Source: Sulfurimonas sp. (GTDB lineage Bacteria; Campylobacterota; Campylobacteria; Campylobacterales; Sulfurimonadaceae). From it: DNA of 64,000 nucleotides. The notes below the pieces were generated by a model that ran no database searches, had not been told where the DNA came from, and saw only the letters and a program-made list of their open reading frames with translations. The translations under genes were made by a program, and so were the position numbers. The stretch is taken from contig JAKISR010000001.1 of NCBI GenBank assembly GCA_021648465.1, forward strand, positions 31,095 to 95,094, in the 5' to 3' direction. Shown piece by piece: positions 25,583-33,929 of the stretch (its first letter is position 1; every line of letters begins with the position of its first letter).

Positions 25583-26323
25583 ATGAAAAAAGGTATTAAA
25601 GGTTTAGTACTAGCTTTAATGATAGCTGTAATGCCAAACGTGTTAAGTGCGGCAGGTGCGCATGATGGAATCACTTGTCTAGGTTGTCATAGCCCCCACT
25701 TCGCGGTAGATGACAAGATATTCGCTGTTAAAAATACAGTAATGAAAAACCCTCTAACAAGAGAAGGTTTTGATCAATTAACTGCTAAAAATTGTTTAGG
25801 TTGTCACGAATTAGTTGAATATGGTGGAGCTGGTATAAAACCAGTTCATATGCATACTACTCACCCTATTGGAATGGTTCCTAATCCTAAAGTTGCTAGT
25901 GTACCAGATTCTTTACTTAAAAATGGAATGCTTGACTGTGTTAGTTGTCATGAAGCACATCCATCAAATCCAAACTTTATGTATTTAAGAGTAGATGTTG
26001 GTGACACAGGTGCTAATATTCAAAAATTCTGTGCTGCATGTCATAGTTCAAAAGCTGATTTAGGTTCTATGGGAATTAATAATGTTGATGATATTAAATT
26101 CTTTTCTGCTATGGATGAAGAAGCTGGTTCAGGAGAATTTTCAAGAAATGAAGTTATTATTGATAATAAAACACCATCATATATTATGCCGTTAGGAAAA
26201 ATACCTCCAAATGATATTATTCCAAATTATCAAAATCAACCTGATTGGGTATATGCTCCAACAATAAATGCTTTAGATGATTTTGGACCAAGTTCAGATA
26301 CTGAAGTTATTACTCAACCGTAA
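25583..26323 (+). CDS. periplasmic tetraheme c-type cytochrome
   Basis: 246 residues with a signal peptide cleaved after VLSAAG-type text. Four CXXCH sites: CLGCH, CLGCH, CVSCH and CAACH, with additional HSPH, THPIG and HEAHPSNP histidines that serve as axial ligands in the doubled-CXXCH family. The last 70 residues are heme-free and acidic with proline. Strong AAAAAAGGATG ribosome site. Probably periplasmic electron transfer. It is monocistronic and closed by a clear terminator. Confidence 0.9.
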   Translation: MKKGIKGLVLALMIAVMPNVLSAAGAHDGITCLGCHSPHFAVDDKIFAVKNTVMKNPLTREGFDQLTAKNCLGCHELVEYGGAGIKPVHMHTTHPIGMVPNPKVASVPDSLLKNGMLDCVSCHEAHPSNPNFMYLRVDVGDTGANIQKFCAACHSSKADLGSMGINNVDDIKFFSAMDEEAGSGEFSRNEVIIDNKTPSYIMPLGKIPPNDIIPNYQNQPDWVYAPTINALDDFGPSSDTEVITQP

Positions 26324-26347
26324 TTATAGTTAGACGATTTAAAACCA

Positions 26348-26374
26348 TATACCAGCAGATATGATGCTGGTATA
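26348..26374 (+). terminator. rho-independent terminator of the cytochrome gene
   Basis: TATACCAGCA pairs perfectly with TGCTGGTATA around a 7-base loop, 25 bases past the cytochrome stop, followed by ATCTGTTTTAT. Confidence 0.85.
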
Positions 26375-26390
26375 ATCTGTTTTATAAATT

Positions 26391-26419
26391 AAATAGAGAC
26401 TCTTAAAGAATCTCTATTT
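26391..26419 (-). terminator. hairpin spanning the end of the methyltransferase gene
   Basis: AAATAGAGA (26391-26399) pairs with TCTCTATTT (26411-26419); the methyltransferase stop codon lies in one arm. It would stop minus-strand transcription before the convergent cytochrome unit. Confidence 0.55.
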
Positions 26420-27334
26420 AACCTCTCTTTTAAATACTAAATTTTTCAAAGATCGATTTTCATCCTTACTTACAAACTCTTTTACATTTTTAAGTCTTTT
26501 TTCAAACTTAAAACTTGGTGCAAATTTTTTTATAAGTTCTAATATAAAATCTGTATCTAAATCAGGTGAATTAAGACATGCTAAAAGTGTACAATTCTCT
26601 GAAGCTATTTGAGGTAGTTTTATTATTAGTTTTTTATAGTCTTTTGTAGCCTCAAAACTTCCCTTTTGAAAAGTTGGTGGATCTATGACGATTAAATCAT
26701 AAGGACCTTTTTTCTTTATGCGTGAGAATGATTTTAAGATGTTATATGGTAAAAAACTAACATTTTTAGTATCTATGTTATTAATATGATGATTTAATCT
26801 TCCTGTTGTGAGAGCATTTTTACTCATATCTATATTTGACACACTCTTAGCCTCACCAAGCTTAGCCGCTATACTAAAAGCACATGTATATGAAAATAGG
26901 TTTAATACATTTTTATCTTTAGCATTTTCTCTTACAAACTCTCTACCATTTTTCATATCTGGAAAATAACCGCTATTACGATTTGAGCTAAGATTTAGTT
27001 TTATTTTCATGCTATTTTCAATTACATAAAGATTCTCATTAAGTTCTCCAACTAAAATTTCATTGATAGTACCTTTTATATAGCGTCTTTGAAGCACTAT
27101 TGATTTATGCCTAGTAGATGTGATAAAACTTTTAAGCATATCAAGTAATTTAATTTCTAGCTCAATTTCCATCTCAAAGTAGAGTACAACACTTAAAATA
27201 TCACCTATAGAGTCTATAGTTAAATGTTTCCAACTCTCATACAGTCCACCACGACCATGAAAAAGTCTTTTAAATTCATCTGTTAGATCTTTTGAATTAT
27301 TTTTTAGATGGTTTTGTATATCTAATATTTCCAT
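26414..27334 (-). CDS. class I SAM-dependent RNA methyltransferase (RlmI/RlmK-like)
   Basis: About 306 residues. The catalytic half has VLNLFSYTCAFSIAAKLGEA as SAM motif I, SNIDMSKNAL as motif II and LIVIDPPTFQKGSF, the NPPF/DPPxF-type catalytic motif of 23S rRNA m5C/m7G methyltransferases. There is no PUA domain, so it is shorter than RlmI. A frame open from 27349 exists, but the ATG at 27334 overlaps the cysS stop as TAATG with AAAAGG upstream, so that start is chosen. Confidence 0.85.
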   Translation of the reverse strand: MEILDIQNHLKNNSKDLTDEFKRLFHGRGGLYESWKHLTIDSIGDILSVVLYFEMEIELEIKLLDMLKSFITSTRHKSIVLQRRYIKGTINEILVGELNENLYVIENSMKIKLNLSSNRNSGYFPDMKNGREFVRENAKDKNVLNLFSYTCAFSIAAKLGEAKSVSNIDMSKNALTTGRLNHHINNIDTKNVSFLPYNILKSFSRIKKKGPYDLIVIDPPTFQKGSFEATKDYKKLIIKLPQIASENCTLLACLNSPDLDTDFILELIKKFAPSFKFEKRLKNVKEFVSKDENRSLKNLVFKREVK

Positions 27335-28734
27335 TAAACCTTTTCCCAAAAAGTTCCTTGAGATGTATCCATAATATTTACATTAAATGCTAAAATTTCA
27401 TCACGAAGTTTGTCTGAAGATTCAAAATTTTTCTCTTTTTTAGCTTCATCTCTTTTAAAGATTAAATCTTCAATTTTTATTTTTGTATCTTCATCTATAC
27501 CAAATTGAAAATATTCATAAGGATTTTTAACACCAAAACCTAAAATACCATCTATGTAAGCTAAGTTTGAAATAGTTTCGTGCTTCAACAACTTGTGTTT
27601 TTCAGCTGTGTCTAATATCTCATTTGCATTTGAAATCATTTCATCTATTAGTGCAAGAGCAAAAGATATATTCATATCATCACTTAGAGCTTTTAGTAGT
27701 TCTTCCTGAAAAATAGTTTTATCAGTATTACTAGATAATCCAAAAAGGCGTTTTTTAAGTCTATATATCTTATCAAGACGTTTTTTAGATATTGCTAAAT
27801 CATCTATTTTAAAGTTAAAATTACTTCTATAGTGAGTGCTTAAGAGGTAAAATCTAAGAACTTCTCCATCATACTCTTTTAGAGCATCTTTTAAAAAAAA
27901 ACTATTTCCTAAAGATTTGCTCATTTTTTCACCATTTATATTTACAAAACCATTATGCATCCAGTAATTTGCAAGTGCATGATTAGTACCACATCTAGTT
28001 TGTGCAGCTTCATTTTCATGATGTGGGAAAAACAAGTCAGCTCCACCACCATGAATATCTATAGCAAATTCATTATTTTGTGTTGCTAGATACTTCTCTA
28101 TCATTGCAGAACACTCCAGATGCCAACCTGGACGACCATTACCAAATGGTGAATCAAAAGCTATACTACCATCTTTTACACTTTTCCATAAAGCAAAATC
28201 AGCAGGATTTTTTTTCTGACTTGAACTCTCAACTCGTTGTTGTTTATCATCCTCATTTTGAACTCTAGAGGATAGTTTTAAGTACTCACTATCACTTGAT
28301 GTATCAAAGTAAACATCACCATCACTAGTTTTATAAGCATGGTTATTATCAATAAGCTTTTGAGTAAGTTCAAACATAGCTTCAAGTGATTCTGTAGCTT
28401 TTGGTTCAAGAGTAGGTCGAGAGACACCAATAGCTTGCATTTCATTATGAAAAGCGTCCGTGTAAAAATCTGTAATCTCTTTTATGTCTTTATTTGCTTC
28501 TTGTGCTTTTTTAATTATTTTATCATCTATATCAGTTATATTTCTAGCATAGGTAACTTCATATCCATTAGTATGAAGCACTCTAGCGAGCAAATCAAAA
28601 ACTAAAGCACTTTTTGCATGACCTAGGTGAGCATCATCATATACCGTTGGTCCACATACATAAAGAGAAACCTTCCCCTTCACTTGAGGAGTAAATTTCC
28701 GTTTTGTTTTTTGTACTGAATCATATATATACAA
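27334..28734 (-). CDS. cysS: cysteinyl-tRNA synthetase
   Basis: 466 residues. Class I signatures HLGH (36-39) and KMSKS (270-274), and zinc ligands C27, C208 and the HHE cluster at 238-240 are all visible. The lengths of the catalytic and anticodon-binding parts are normal. It charges tRNA-Cys in the cytoplasm. Overlaps the following methyltransferase gene by one base. Confidence 0.97.
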   Translation of the reverse strand: MYIYDSVQKTKRKFTPQVKGKVSLYVCGPTVYDDAHLGHAKSALVFDLLARVLHTNGYEVTYARNITDIDDKIIKKAQEANKDIKEITDFYTDAFHNEMQAIGVSRPTLEPKATESLEAMFELTQKLIDNNHAYKTSDGDVYFDTSSDSEYLKLSSRVQNEDDKQQRVESSSQKKNPADFALWKSVKDGSIAFDSPFGNGRPGWHLECSAMIEKYLATQNNEFAIDIHGGGADLFFPHHENEAAQTRCGTNHALANYWMHNGFVNINGEKMSKSLGNSFFLKDALKEYDGEVLRFYLLSTHYRSNFNFKIDDLAISKKRLDKIYRLKKRLFGLSSNTDKTIFQEELLKALSDDMNISFALALIDEMISNANEILDTAEKHKLLKHETISNLAYIDGILGFGVKNPYEYFQFGIDEDTKIKIEDLIFKRDEAKKEKNFESSDKLRDEILAFNVNIMDTSQGTFWEKV

Positions 28735-28869
28735 TTTTATTCCTTATAATTATTACTAAGTCGTTTATTTAAATATCAAGTAAAATAGGTATTTTTATTT
28801 CTTCATATGAGAATGCATAGCGTTATTATATATACTTTTAGTGGTGTTATTATAGCATATTTATAATGT

Positions 28870-28889
28870 GAGTATTTTTAAAAATACTC
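28870..28889 (-). terminator. palindromic terminator after the globin-PsiE gene
   Basis: A perfect 20-base palindrome (GAGTATTTTT/AAAAATACTC) 30 bases past the stop of the minus-strand gene at 28919; it also lies between that gene and the region upstream of cysS. Confidence 0.55.
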
Positions 28890-28918
28890 AATCAAAAACC
28901 ATTAATAATCCCTTTGTT

Positions 28919-29815
28919 TTACACTTTCTTTTTTATACCAACTAACCAGTATGACACAGATAAGCCAACTATAACAGCACCTATAATTAAAAGCTCATCT
29001 CCTTTTTCAGAAGAAAGAGAATATATTAGTACCTTTCTAATTAATGCGGCCATTGCCAACATGATAAAAGCACCTATAGCAAAACCTCTACCCTGAAGAT
29101 GATTTATCTCTTCATTTATTAACTCAGTTGCTGCCCATAAAATAAGTAAACTACCCAAAACAGTTAAAATTCCTTTTTCTATACCAATATCTGTGAAAAA
29201 TAGAAGGTAAATATCATAAATAAAAAGACCAATAGCAAAAAAGGCAACAAGAGCTAATGCTCCTGCTAAAAAGTAGTTCATATAAGAGTTGAACTTTTTC
29301 AAACCGGTTAAGATATTTTTTTCTACTTTTGATAATGATAAATATTTGCTTAATTCCTCTTCTCTGTAGGAGCTAGTTAATGCATCAAGATTCATATCTA
29401 TGATCTTTTCAACTGCTTTTATCTCTTTTATGTGTTGTTCTTTATTGATAAAGTTTTCTTCTATACTTCTTAAGATAAAAGTCCTAACAAAAGTGAAAGC
29501 GGAATTTACATAATGAGTAGGCAAGCCGATTTTAACATGAACCTCACCTATTTTATAAAGATAAGTAAAATAGGGTAAATTATATTTGCCGCAAAACAGA
29601 TTTATAAACCATTCTTTTATCTTCTTTCGATGATATTTAATAATTTCTTTGTTTTTTAAAAATTGAGCAGTTTTACCAAATCCCCAAATATAATCATAAA
29701 ATTCATCGATAAAAATATCTGCTAATTCATTCATTCTAGGTTGAAGCTCTTTTAAAATCATGGCTTCTTCATCTGTAAACTTATAATGTTCTTTTAAATT
29801 ATGATAATTTTGCAT
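28919..29815 (-). CDS. globin-coupled membrane protein (protoglobin sensor domain plus PsiE-like domain)
   Basis: 298 residues. Residues 1 to about 150 are a globin-coupled-sensor/protoglobin domain: FTDEEAMILKELQPRMNELA at the start, and GEVHVKIGLPTHYV with proximal heme histidine H93. Residues 178-290 hold four transmembrane helices ending in conserved KGDELLIIGAVIVGL, resembling PsiE (phosphate-starvation-inducible E). A heme-based gas or redox sensor driving a membrane domain is the natural reading; the output is unknown. Standalone gene. Confidence 0.8.
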   Translation of the reverse strand: MQNYHNLKEHYKFTDEEAMILKELQPRMNELADIFIDEFYDYIWGFGKTAQFLKNKEIIKYHRKKIKEWFINLFCGKYNLPYFTYLYKIGEVHVKIGLPTHYVNSAFTFVRTFILRSIEENFINKEQHIKEIKAVEKIIDMNLDALTSSYREEELSKYLSLSKVEKNILTGLKKFNSYMNYFLAGALALVAFFAIGLFIYDIYLLFFTDIGIEKGILTVLGSLLILWAATELINEEINHLQGRGFAIGAFIMLAMAALIRKVLIYSLSSEKGDELLIIGAVIVGLSVSYWLVGIKKKV

Positions 29816-29923
29816 TGCCTTACCTTTAGTAGAATAATATTCGCTATAAGAACATATTCTATCGTAAATGTCTGCAAGATAACAAATCTATTATTTTTGA
29901 TTTTAGTTATATAAAGAGTAGAT

Positions 29924-29942
29924 TCTCAGGCAAAGCCTGAGA
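29924..29942 (-). terminator. terminator of dapD
   Basis: TCTCAGGC/GCCTGAGA, a perfect 8-bp GC-rich stem with a 3-base loop, 15 bases past the dapD stop on the minus strand; the following T-run is weak. Confidence 0.6.
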
Positions 29943-29956
29943 TAAAAAGTGAGGTA

Positions 29957-31156
29957 TTAGTGTAATTCAGTGTTAAGTTTAATCTCTCTAGTTGAGCGTA
30001 AAGCTATAATTTCACCTGTCATAGAATTTTGTCTAAAGTGAATACCATTTAATCCTGATAAATCTTTACCTTTAAAGATTTCACCGCTAATTGTTAGATT
30101 TTTATTTACTTCTTGAATTCTTGAAATTTCTTCAGGGTAGATTCCAACTTTAGTTCCCTCTAGTATTGCTAAGCCAGCATCAATTATACAGCCATCACCT
30201 AATGGGATACCACATGTAGAGTTAGCACCTAGAAGTGAGTTCTTGCCAACAGAGATAGGATTACCATCAGTTCCACTTAATACACCAAGAATAGAAGCAC
30301 CACCGCCAATATCTGAGCCATCACCAACGATAGCAGAAGATGAGATACGACCTTCAACCATAACAGAACCAGTAGTACCAGCATTAAAGTTAATATATGA
30401 AGCACCTGGCATTACCGTTGTTCCAGCTGCTATTTGTGCACCAAATCTTACTTTTGAAGTATCAAGTATTCTGGTATTATCTTGAGGAATAACATGTTGC
30501 AAGAATCTTGGAAACTTATCTACAAAATCAATATGTGGATACTCATTTGCTAATTTTAATTCAATTTCGAACTCTCTTAAATATTCAAGTTCTATTGGTT
30601 GACCATTTGACCATGCAACATTTGGTAGAGCACCAAAAGCACCATCTAAGTTGATACTTCTTAATTCAACTTTTGCTTGAGAGATAGCATATAATTTTAA
30701 ATAACTTGCTTCAACACTCTTAAGTGCGGTATCCTCAAAAATAAATGTTACTTTAAATTCACCCTCTAAAGAACCATTGCTCATGATTTGGTTATAAAGT
30801 ACAGATGTTACTTGAATGTTTTTATGAGCATCACCAAAAGCTTCATCAGCGTATGGAGAAAAAGCATTTAGACAACTTTTAAGAAATGCAGTGTTTATAG
30901 TACATACAACTTCACTTTGGCTAAAATCTACTTCAATACCTTGTTCTGCAAGTGCATTGATAAAGATAGCGGCACTACCAAAATTTTCATTCCAGTTTAT
31001 TATTGGGTAAGTTGCTTGAATTGTTTTTTCAATATTTAATTGACCTAAATCTACTCTACATATACCAAAAGCTAAAGGGTCTTTATATCCTGCTGTAGTT
31101 GATTTTATTTTTTCTATAAGTGCTTTAAAAGCATTCGTTGTTTCAATTATTTCCAT
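29957..31156 (-). CDS. dapD: tetrahydrodipicolinate N-succinyltransferase
   Basis: 399 residues; succinyl-CoA-dependent step of the lysine/diaminopimelate pathway, needed for peptidoglycan. The C-terminal half is a left-handed beta helix (VRFGAQIAAGTTVMPGASYI, GRISSSAIVGDGSDIGGGAS, GANSTCGIPLGDGC). It is the long form seen in Campylobacterota. A frame open to 31195 exists, but AGAGAG 7-12 bases before the ATG at 31156 and the family N-terminus MEIIETTNAF favour 31156. Confidence 0.93.
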   Translation of the reverse strand: MEIIETTNAFKALIEKIKSTTAGYKDPLAFGICRVDLGQLNIEKTIQATYPIINWNENFGSAAIFINALAEQGIEVDFSQSEVVCTINTAFLKSCLNAFSPYADEAFGDAHKNIQVTSVLYNQIMSNGSLEGEFKVTFIFEDTALKSVEASYLKLYAISQAKVELRSINLDGAFGALPNVAWSNGQPIELEYLREFEIELKLANEYPHIDFVDKFPRFLQHVIPQDNTRILDTSKVRFGAQIAAGTTVMPGASYINFNAGTTGSVMVEGRISSSAIVGDGSDIGGGASILGVLSGTDGNPISVGKNSLLGANSTCGIPLGDGCIIDAGLAILEGTKVGIYPEEISRIQEVNKNLTISGEIFKGKDLSGLNGIHFRQNSMTGEIIALRSTREIKLNTELH

Positions 31157-31233
31157 TAATTCTCTCTTAAGTAATTTATTGATGTAATTATACATAAAAG
31201 ATTACTAATAAAAATTTATATATACTTACATCC

Positions 31234-31740
31234 ATGAATAAATGGATAGAACTTTTAAAAAATAATAATTTTATTGGTGTTAAGAAGTATATAAAAGATG
31301 GTGCAGATATAAATGACGCTAGTAGTGAAAATGAAGAATCTGTTTTAGCTTTTGCACTTAGATCAATGTGTGATGATGATTTAATTATGTTACTTGTCCA
31401 AAACGGTGCTGATATATATGATTTCGATGAAGAGGGTGTTAGTATTTTTGAAATGGCTATCACTTATGATAATATTCGCATAGTAAAACATCTTATAGAT
31501 AATGGAAAAGATGTTAATCAAACAAATAGAAGAAGTAGATTTACTCCATTAATGGCGGCAGCTTGTTATGGAAGAGTTGAAATAGCAAAGTTACTTATAA
31601 AAAGTGGAGCAGATAAAGAAGCTGTTGATACAAAGGGCATAAGTGTCACTGATTTTGCAAGAAAAATGAATAAAAAAAGTATATTGAAGCTACTTGAGTA
31701 TGATGCATCATTGCCAAAAAATACTAACTATGCTAGATAA
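31234..31740 (+). CDS. ankyrin-repeat protein
   Basis: 168 residues made of about four ankyrin repeats, e.g. ENEESVLAFALRSMCDDDLI, DNIRIVKHLIDNGKDVNQTN, FTPLMAAACYGRVEIAKLL and GADKEAVDTKGISV. No signal or membrane segment, so a cytoplasmic protein-binding scaffold. Function unknown. It is followed 11 bases later by the HupE-like gene with its own strong ribosome site, so it may share that operon. Confidence 0.87.
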   Translation: MNKWIELLKNNNFIGVKKYIKDGADINDASSENEESVLAFALRSMCDDDLIMLLVQNGADIYDFDEEGVSIFEMAITYDNIRIVKHLIDNGKDVNQTNRRSRFTPLMAAACYGRVEIAKLLIKSGADKEAVDTKGISVTDFARKMNKKSILKLLEYDASLPKNTNYAR

Positions 31741-31751
31741 TAAGGAGTTAA

Positions 31752-32525
31752 ATGAAAATTATTTTTATATTTTTACCAACCTTTGTGTTTTCTAGCATAG
31801 CTTTTGCACATGGTATATCACAAGAAGATATTCAGGCAATGATTGACGGTGGAAATATGCGTTATATTTGGCTAGGTGCAACGCATATGTTAAGTGGCTA
31901 TGATCATTTACTATTTCTTTTTGGTGTTATTTTCTTTTTGAGTACAACTAGAGATATTATTAAATTTGTAACTATTTTTACAATCGGTCATAGTATCACT
32001 TTGACTTTTGCTACATTTATGAGCATATCAGCAAATCATTATTTAGTTGATGCCGTAATAGCGCTAAGTGTTATCTACAAAGCTTTTGATAATAATAAAG
32101 GTTTTCAGAAGTATCTTGGAATTAAATCTCCAAACTTAATGTTGATGGTTCTTATTTTTGGGCTTATTCATGGCTTTGGTTTATCAACAAGACTTCAACA
32201 ATTACCATTAGGTGAGCAAAATTTTGATATGTTTATGAGAATAATTTCATTTAATATTGGTGTTGAAATAGGGCAGATTATAGCTCTGTTTTTTATGTTG
32301 ATAGTTTTAACTCAATGGAGAAAATCAATATCATTTATAAAATTTAGTACAATTACAAATAATGCGTTAATGTTTGCTGGTTTTATGTTATTATTGATGC
32401 AATTACATGGATATCTACATACAACGCATGAAGAAGAGTTTGGGTTTAATACTGATGCACATCATCATATACATTTAGATATGCAAGAAGCACAAAAAGA
32501 CAATTATATTCACGATAAATTATAA
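31752..32525 (+). CDS. HupE/UreJ-like membrane protein (metal permease candidate)
   Basis: 257 residues: signal-like first helix, then six or so helices with the HupE/UreJ_2 blocks HMLSGYDHLLFLFGVIFF, FTIGHSITLTFA and GLIHGFGLSTR, whose histidines and aspartate line the transport path. Relatives of HupE/UreJ move Ni or Co. The C-terminal tail is histidine-rich (HGYLHTTHEEE, AHHHIHLD). The strong site AAGGAG precedes the ATG. Coupled with a His-rich periplasmic protein downstream, a metal-uptake module is likely; which metal cannot be told. Confidence 0.85.
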   Translation: MKIIFIFLPTFVFSSIAFAHGISQEDIQAMIDGGNMRYIWLGATHMLSGYDHLLFLFGVIFFLSTTRDIIKFVTIFTIGHSITLTFATFMSISANHYLVDAVIALSVIYKAFDNNKGFQKYLGIKSPNLMLMVLIFGLIHGFGLSTRLQQLPLGEQNFDMFMRIISFNIGVEIGQIIALFFMLIVLTQWRKSISFIKFSTITNNALMFAGFMLLLMQLHGYLHTTHEEEFGFNTDAHHHIHLDMQEAQKDNYIHDKL

Positions 32526-32538
32526 ACTAAGGAAAAAA

Positions 32539-32913
32539 ATGAAAAAAATCGTTAGAACATCACTTATTATTGCAGTATTGACTTTTAGTTTTAATTCACT
32601 TTACGCAGGTGCAAATCATAATCATGATGGGCAAAATCATAAGGGACATACTCATGCACAAGAGAAAGTAACTAAAACATTTGCTAAAAAAGAAGCGATT
32701 CAGAAGATAAAAAAGTTGGTTAAATCTAAAAAAATTGAAAAAAGTTGGTTAAAAGCATCAGATATAGATGCAAAAAAGAAAAAATTTGGAAAAAATTTAG
32801 AATGGGTTTTTAGTTTTAAAAATGATAAAGTAAAAAACACAAAAAAACAAGTTATATATATTTTTGTAAATCTATATGGTGAAGTAACTGGGGCTAATTA
32901 TACGGGTAAATAG
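32539..32913 (+). CDS. His-rich periplasmic protein (DUF6488-like)
   Basis: 124 residues with signal peptide and, just after it, a metal-binding cluster GANHNHDGQNHKGHTHAQ. The rest is lysine-rich with LEWVFSFKNDKV and QVIYIFVNLYGEVTGANYTGK, the conserved C-terminal block of DUF6488 proteins. 13 bases after the HupE-like gene. It probably binds a divalent metal for, or from, that permease. Confidence 0.78.
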   Translation: MKKIVRTSLIIAVLTFSFNSLYAGANHNHDGQNHKGHTHAQEKVTKTFAKKEAIQKIKKLVKSKKIEKSWLKASDIDAKKKKFGKNLEWVFSFKNDKVKNTKKQVIYIFVNLYGEVTGANYTGK

Positions 32914-32916
32914 ACT

Positions 32917-33108
32917 TTAATCAAAAAATTTACCCTGTTTTTCATTATCTAGTGGTTTTCTTTTTTCTTTTGTTAGCCACTCTTGTAAAAGTGATTCGAT
33001 AACTTTACTAAGACTCATTTTATATCTATTTCTAGAATATTTCATAGCATCCTCCCAAGTTTTTCTATCTATGAGTAAACTTCTTGTTATATTATCTTTT
33101 GGTTTCAT
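32917..33108 (-). CDS. small ribbon-helix-helix-like protein
   Basis: 63 residues: a beta segment (NITRSLLIDRKTWEDA) followed by two helices (SLSKVIESLLQEWL) as in RHH/CopG regulators or antitoxins, then a lysine-rich tail. 8 bases downstream of the HTH protein gene in the same direction. Could be a self-regulating repressor; no toxin gene is evident next to it. Confidence 0.65.
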   Translation of the reverse strand: MKPKDNITRSLLIDRKTWEDAMKYSRNRYKMSLSKVIESLLQEWLTKEKRKPLDNEKQGKFFD

Positions 33109-33116
33109 TAATTGCC

Positions 33117-33743
33117 TTAAGATACATTTAGTAATTTAACAAAACTTTTATAACTATCTATGATGTGTTGATTCTTTTGTTTTTCTATATAAAATTCAAT
33201 AGCTTTTTTTCCAAGTCTTGGAATCTCATTTTTAACAGCCCAACTACTTACAGTTCCTTCTGGAATTTCTAAAATTTTTGCAAGATTTTTTTGTGTAATA
33301 TGTAGTTCATTGCAAACTTCTTTGACTACATTTATTTTTGGTTTTAATTTTAATCTTCTTACATTTTTTTGTGCTTGAAGTAGTGATCTATTTTGAGGCT
33401 CAAGTAACTCCTCATCTTCTAGCTTTATATTACTATTTTTTCTTATCCAGTTTATAACATCAGCGGCAGATAAAATCCAGTCTCTTGAAGTTAATTTTGC
33501 AACTACCTCATTTGTAAAATTGATAACATTATTTCTTGCAAATTCTTGATTACTTAATTGAAACAACATTGAAAAAGCTAGTTGTTTTGAACTAGGTCCA
33601 GCATGTCCCCAATCAAAATTATTATTAGATTCATTGTATAGGTCATATCTCAGAGGAAGTTCTAGTTCCGCATATGTAACAAATCTACTACCTAGTAACG
33701 CTCTATGACCCTTAAAAGCATAGTTGTTTCTATTATTACCCAT
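33117..33743 (-). CDS. DUF6166 plus XRE-type HTH protein
   Basis: 208 residues. The N-terminal 75 residues have the DUF6166 pattern YAFKGHRALLGSRFVTYAEL, PLRYDLYN and FDWGHAGPSSKQLAFSML. A helical middle (90-130) and an XRE-like helix-turn-helix (LHITQKNLAKILEIPEGTVS, about 147-166) follow. It is typical of accessory-DNA regulators. A GAGG ribosome site precedes the ATG. Operon with the 41-aa membrane protein upstream and the RHH protein downstream. Confidence 0.72.
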   Translation of the reverse strand: MGNNRNNYAFKGHRALLGSRFVTYAELELPLRYDLYNESNNNFDWGHAGPSSKQLAFSMLFQLSNQEFARNNVINFTNEVVAKLTSRDWILSAADVINWIRKNSNIKLEDEELLEPQNRSLLQAQKNVRRLKLKPKINVVKEVCNELHITQKNLAKILEIPEGTVSSWAVKNEIPRLGKKAIEFYIEKQKNQHIIDSYKSFVKLLNVS

Positions 33744-33752
33744 TTTAGCCTC

Positions 33753-33878
33753 TTAAATTTCAAATTTATAGAAATAGCTTGCATCAATATCTTCTTGCTT
33801 TTTTCTATAAAAAGCGTAATGATAAACAATACATATTAACGCAAACAGCAATAATAATACCAATAACCAAACTAACAT
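33753..33878 (-). CDS. small membrane protein (41 aa)
   Basis: ATG at 33878, stop TAA at 33753, preceded by AAGGAATT. One leucine-rich transmembrane helix (MLVWLLVLLLLFALICIV) followed by YHYAFYRKKQEDIDASYFYK, a defined cytoplasmic tail. The next gene starts 10 bases later with its ribosome site at the stop. Function unknown; the tidy gene spacing supports it being real. Confidence 0.6.
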   Translation of the reverse strand: MLVWLLVLLLLFALICIVYHYAFYRKKQEDIDASYFYKFEI

Positions 33879-33929
33879 AATATAATTCCTTGGTTTTTAC
33901 TTGTTGTTAGAATATCGACAAGCATAAAA

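Noticed and set aside
31188..31463. 91-codon minus-strand ORF opposite the ankyrin gene
   Set aside because: Serine-rich shadow of the ankyrin-repeat coding strand.
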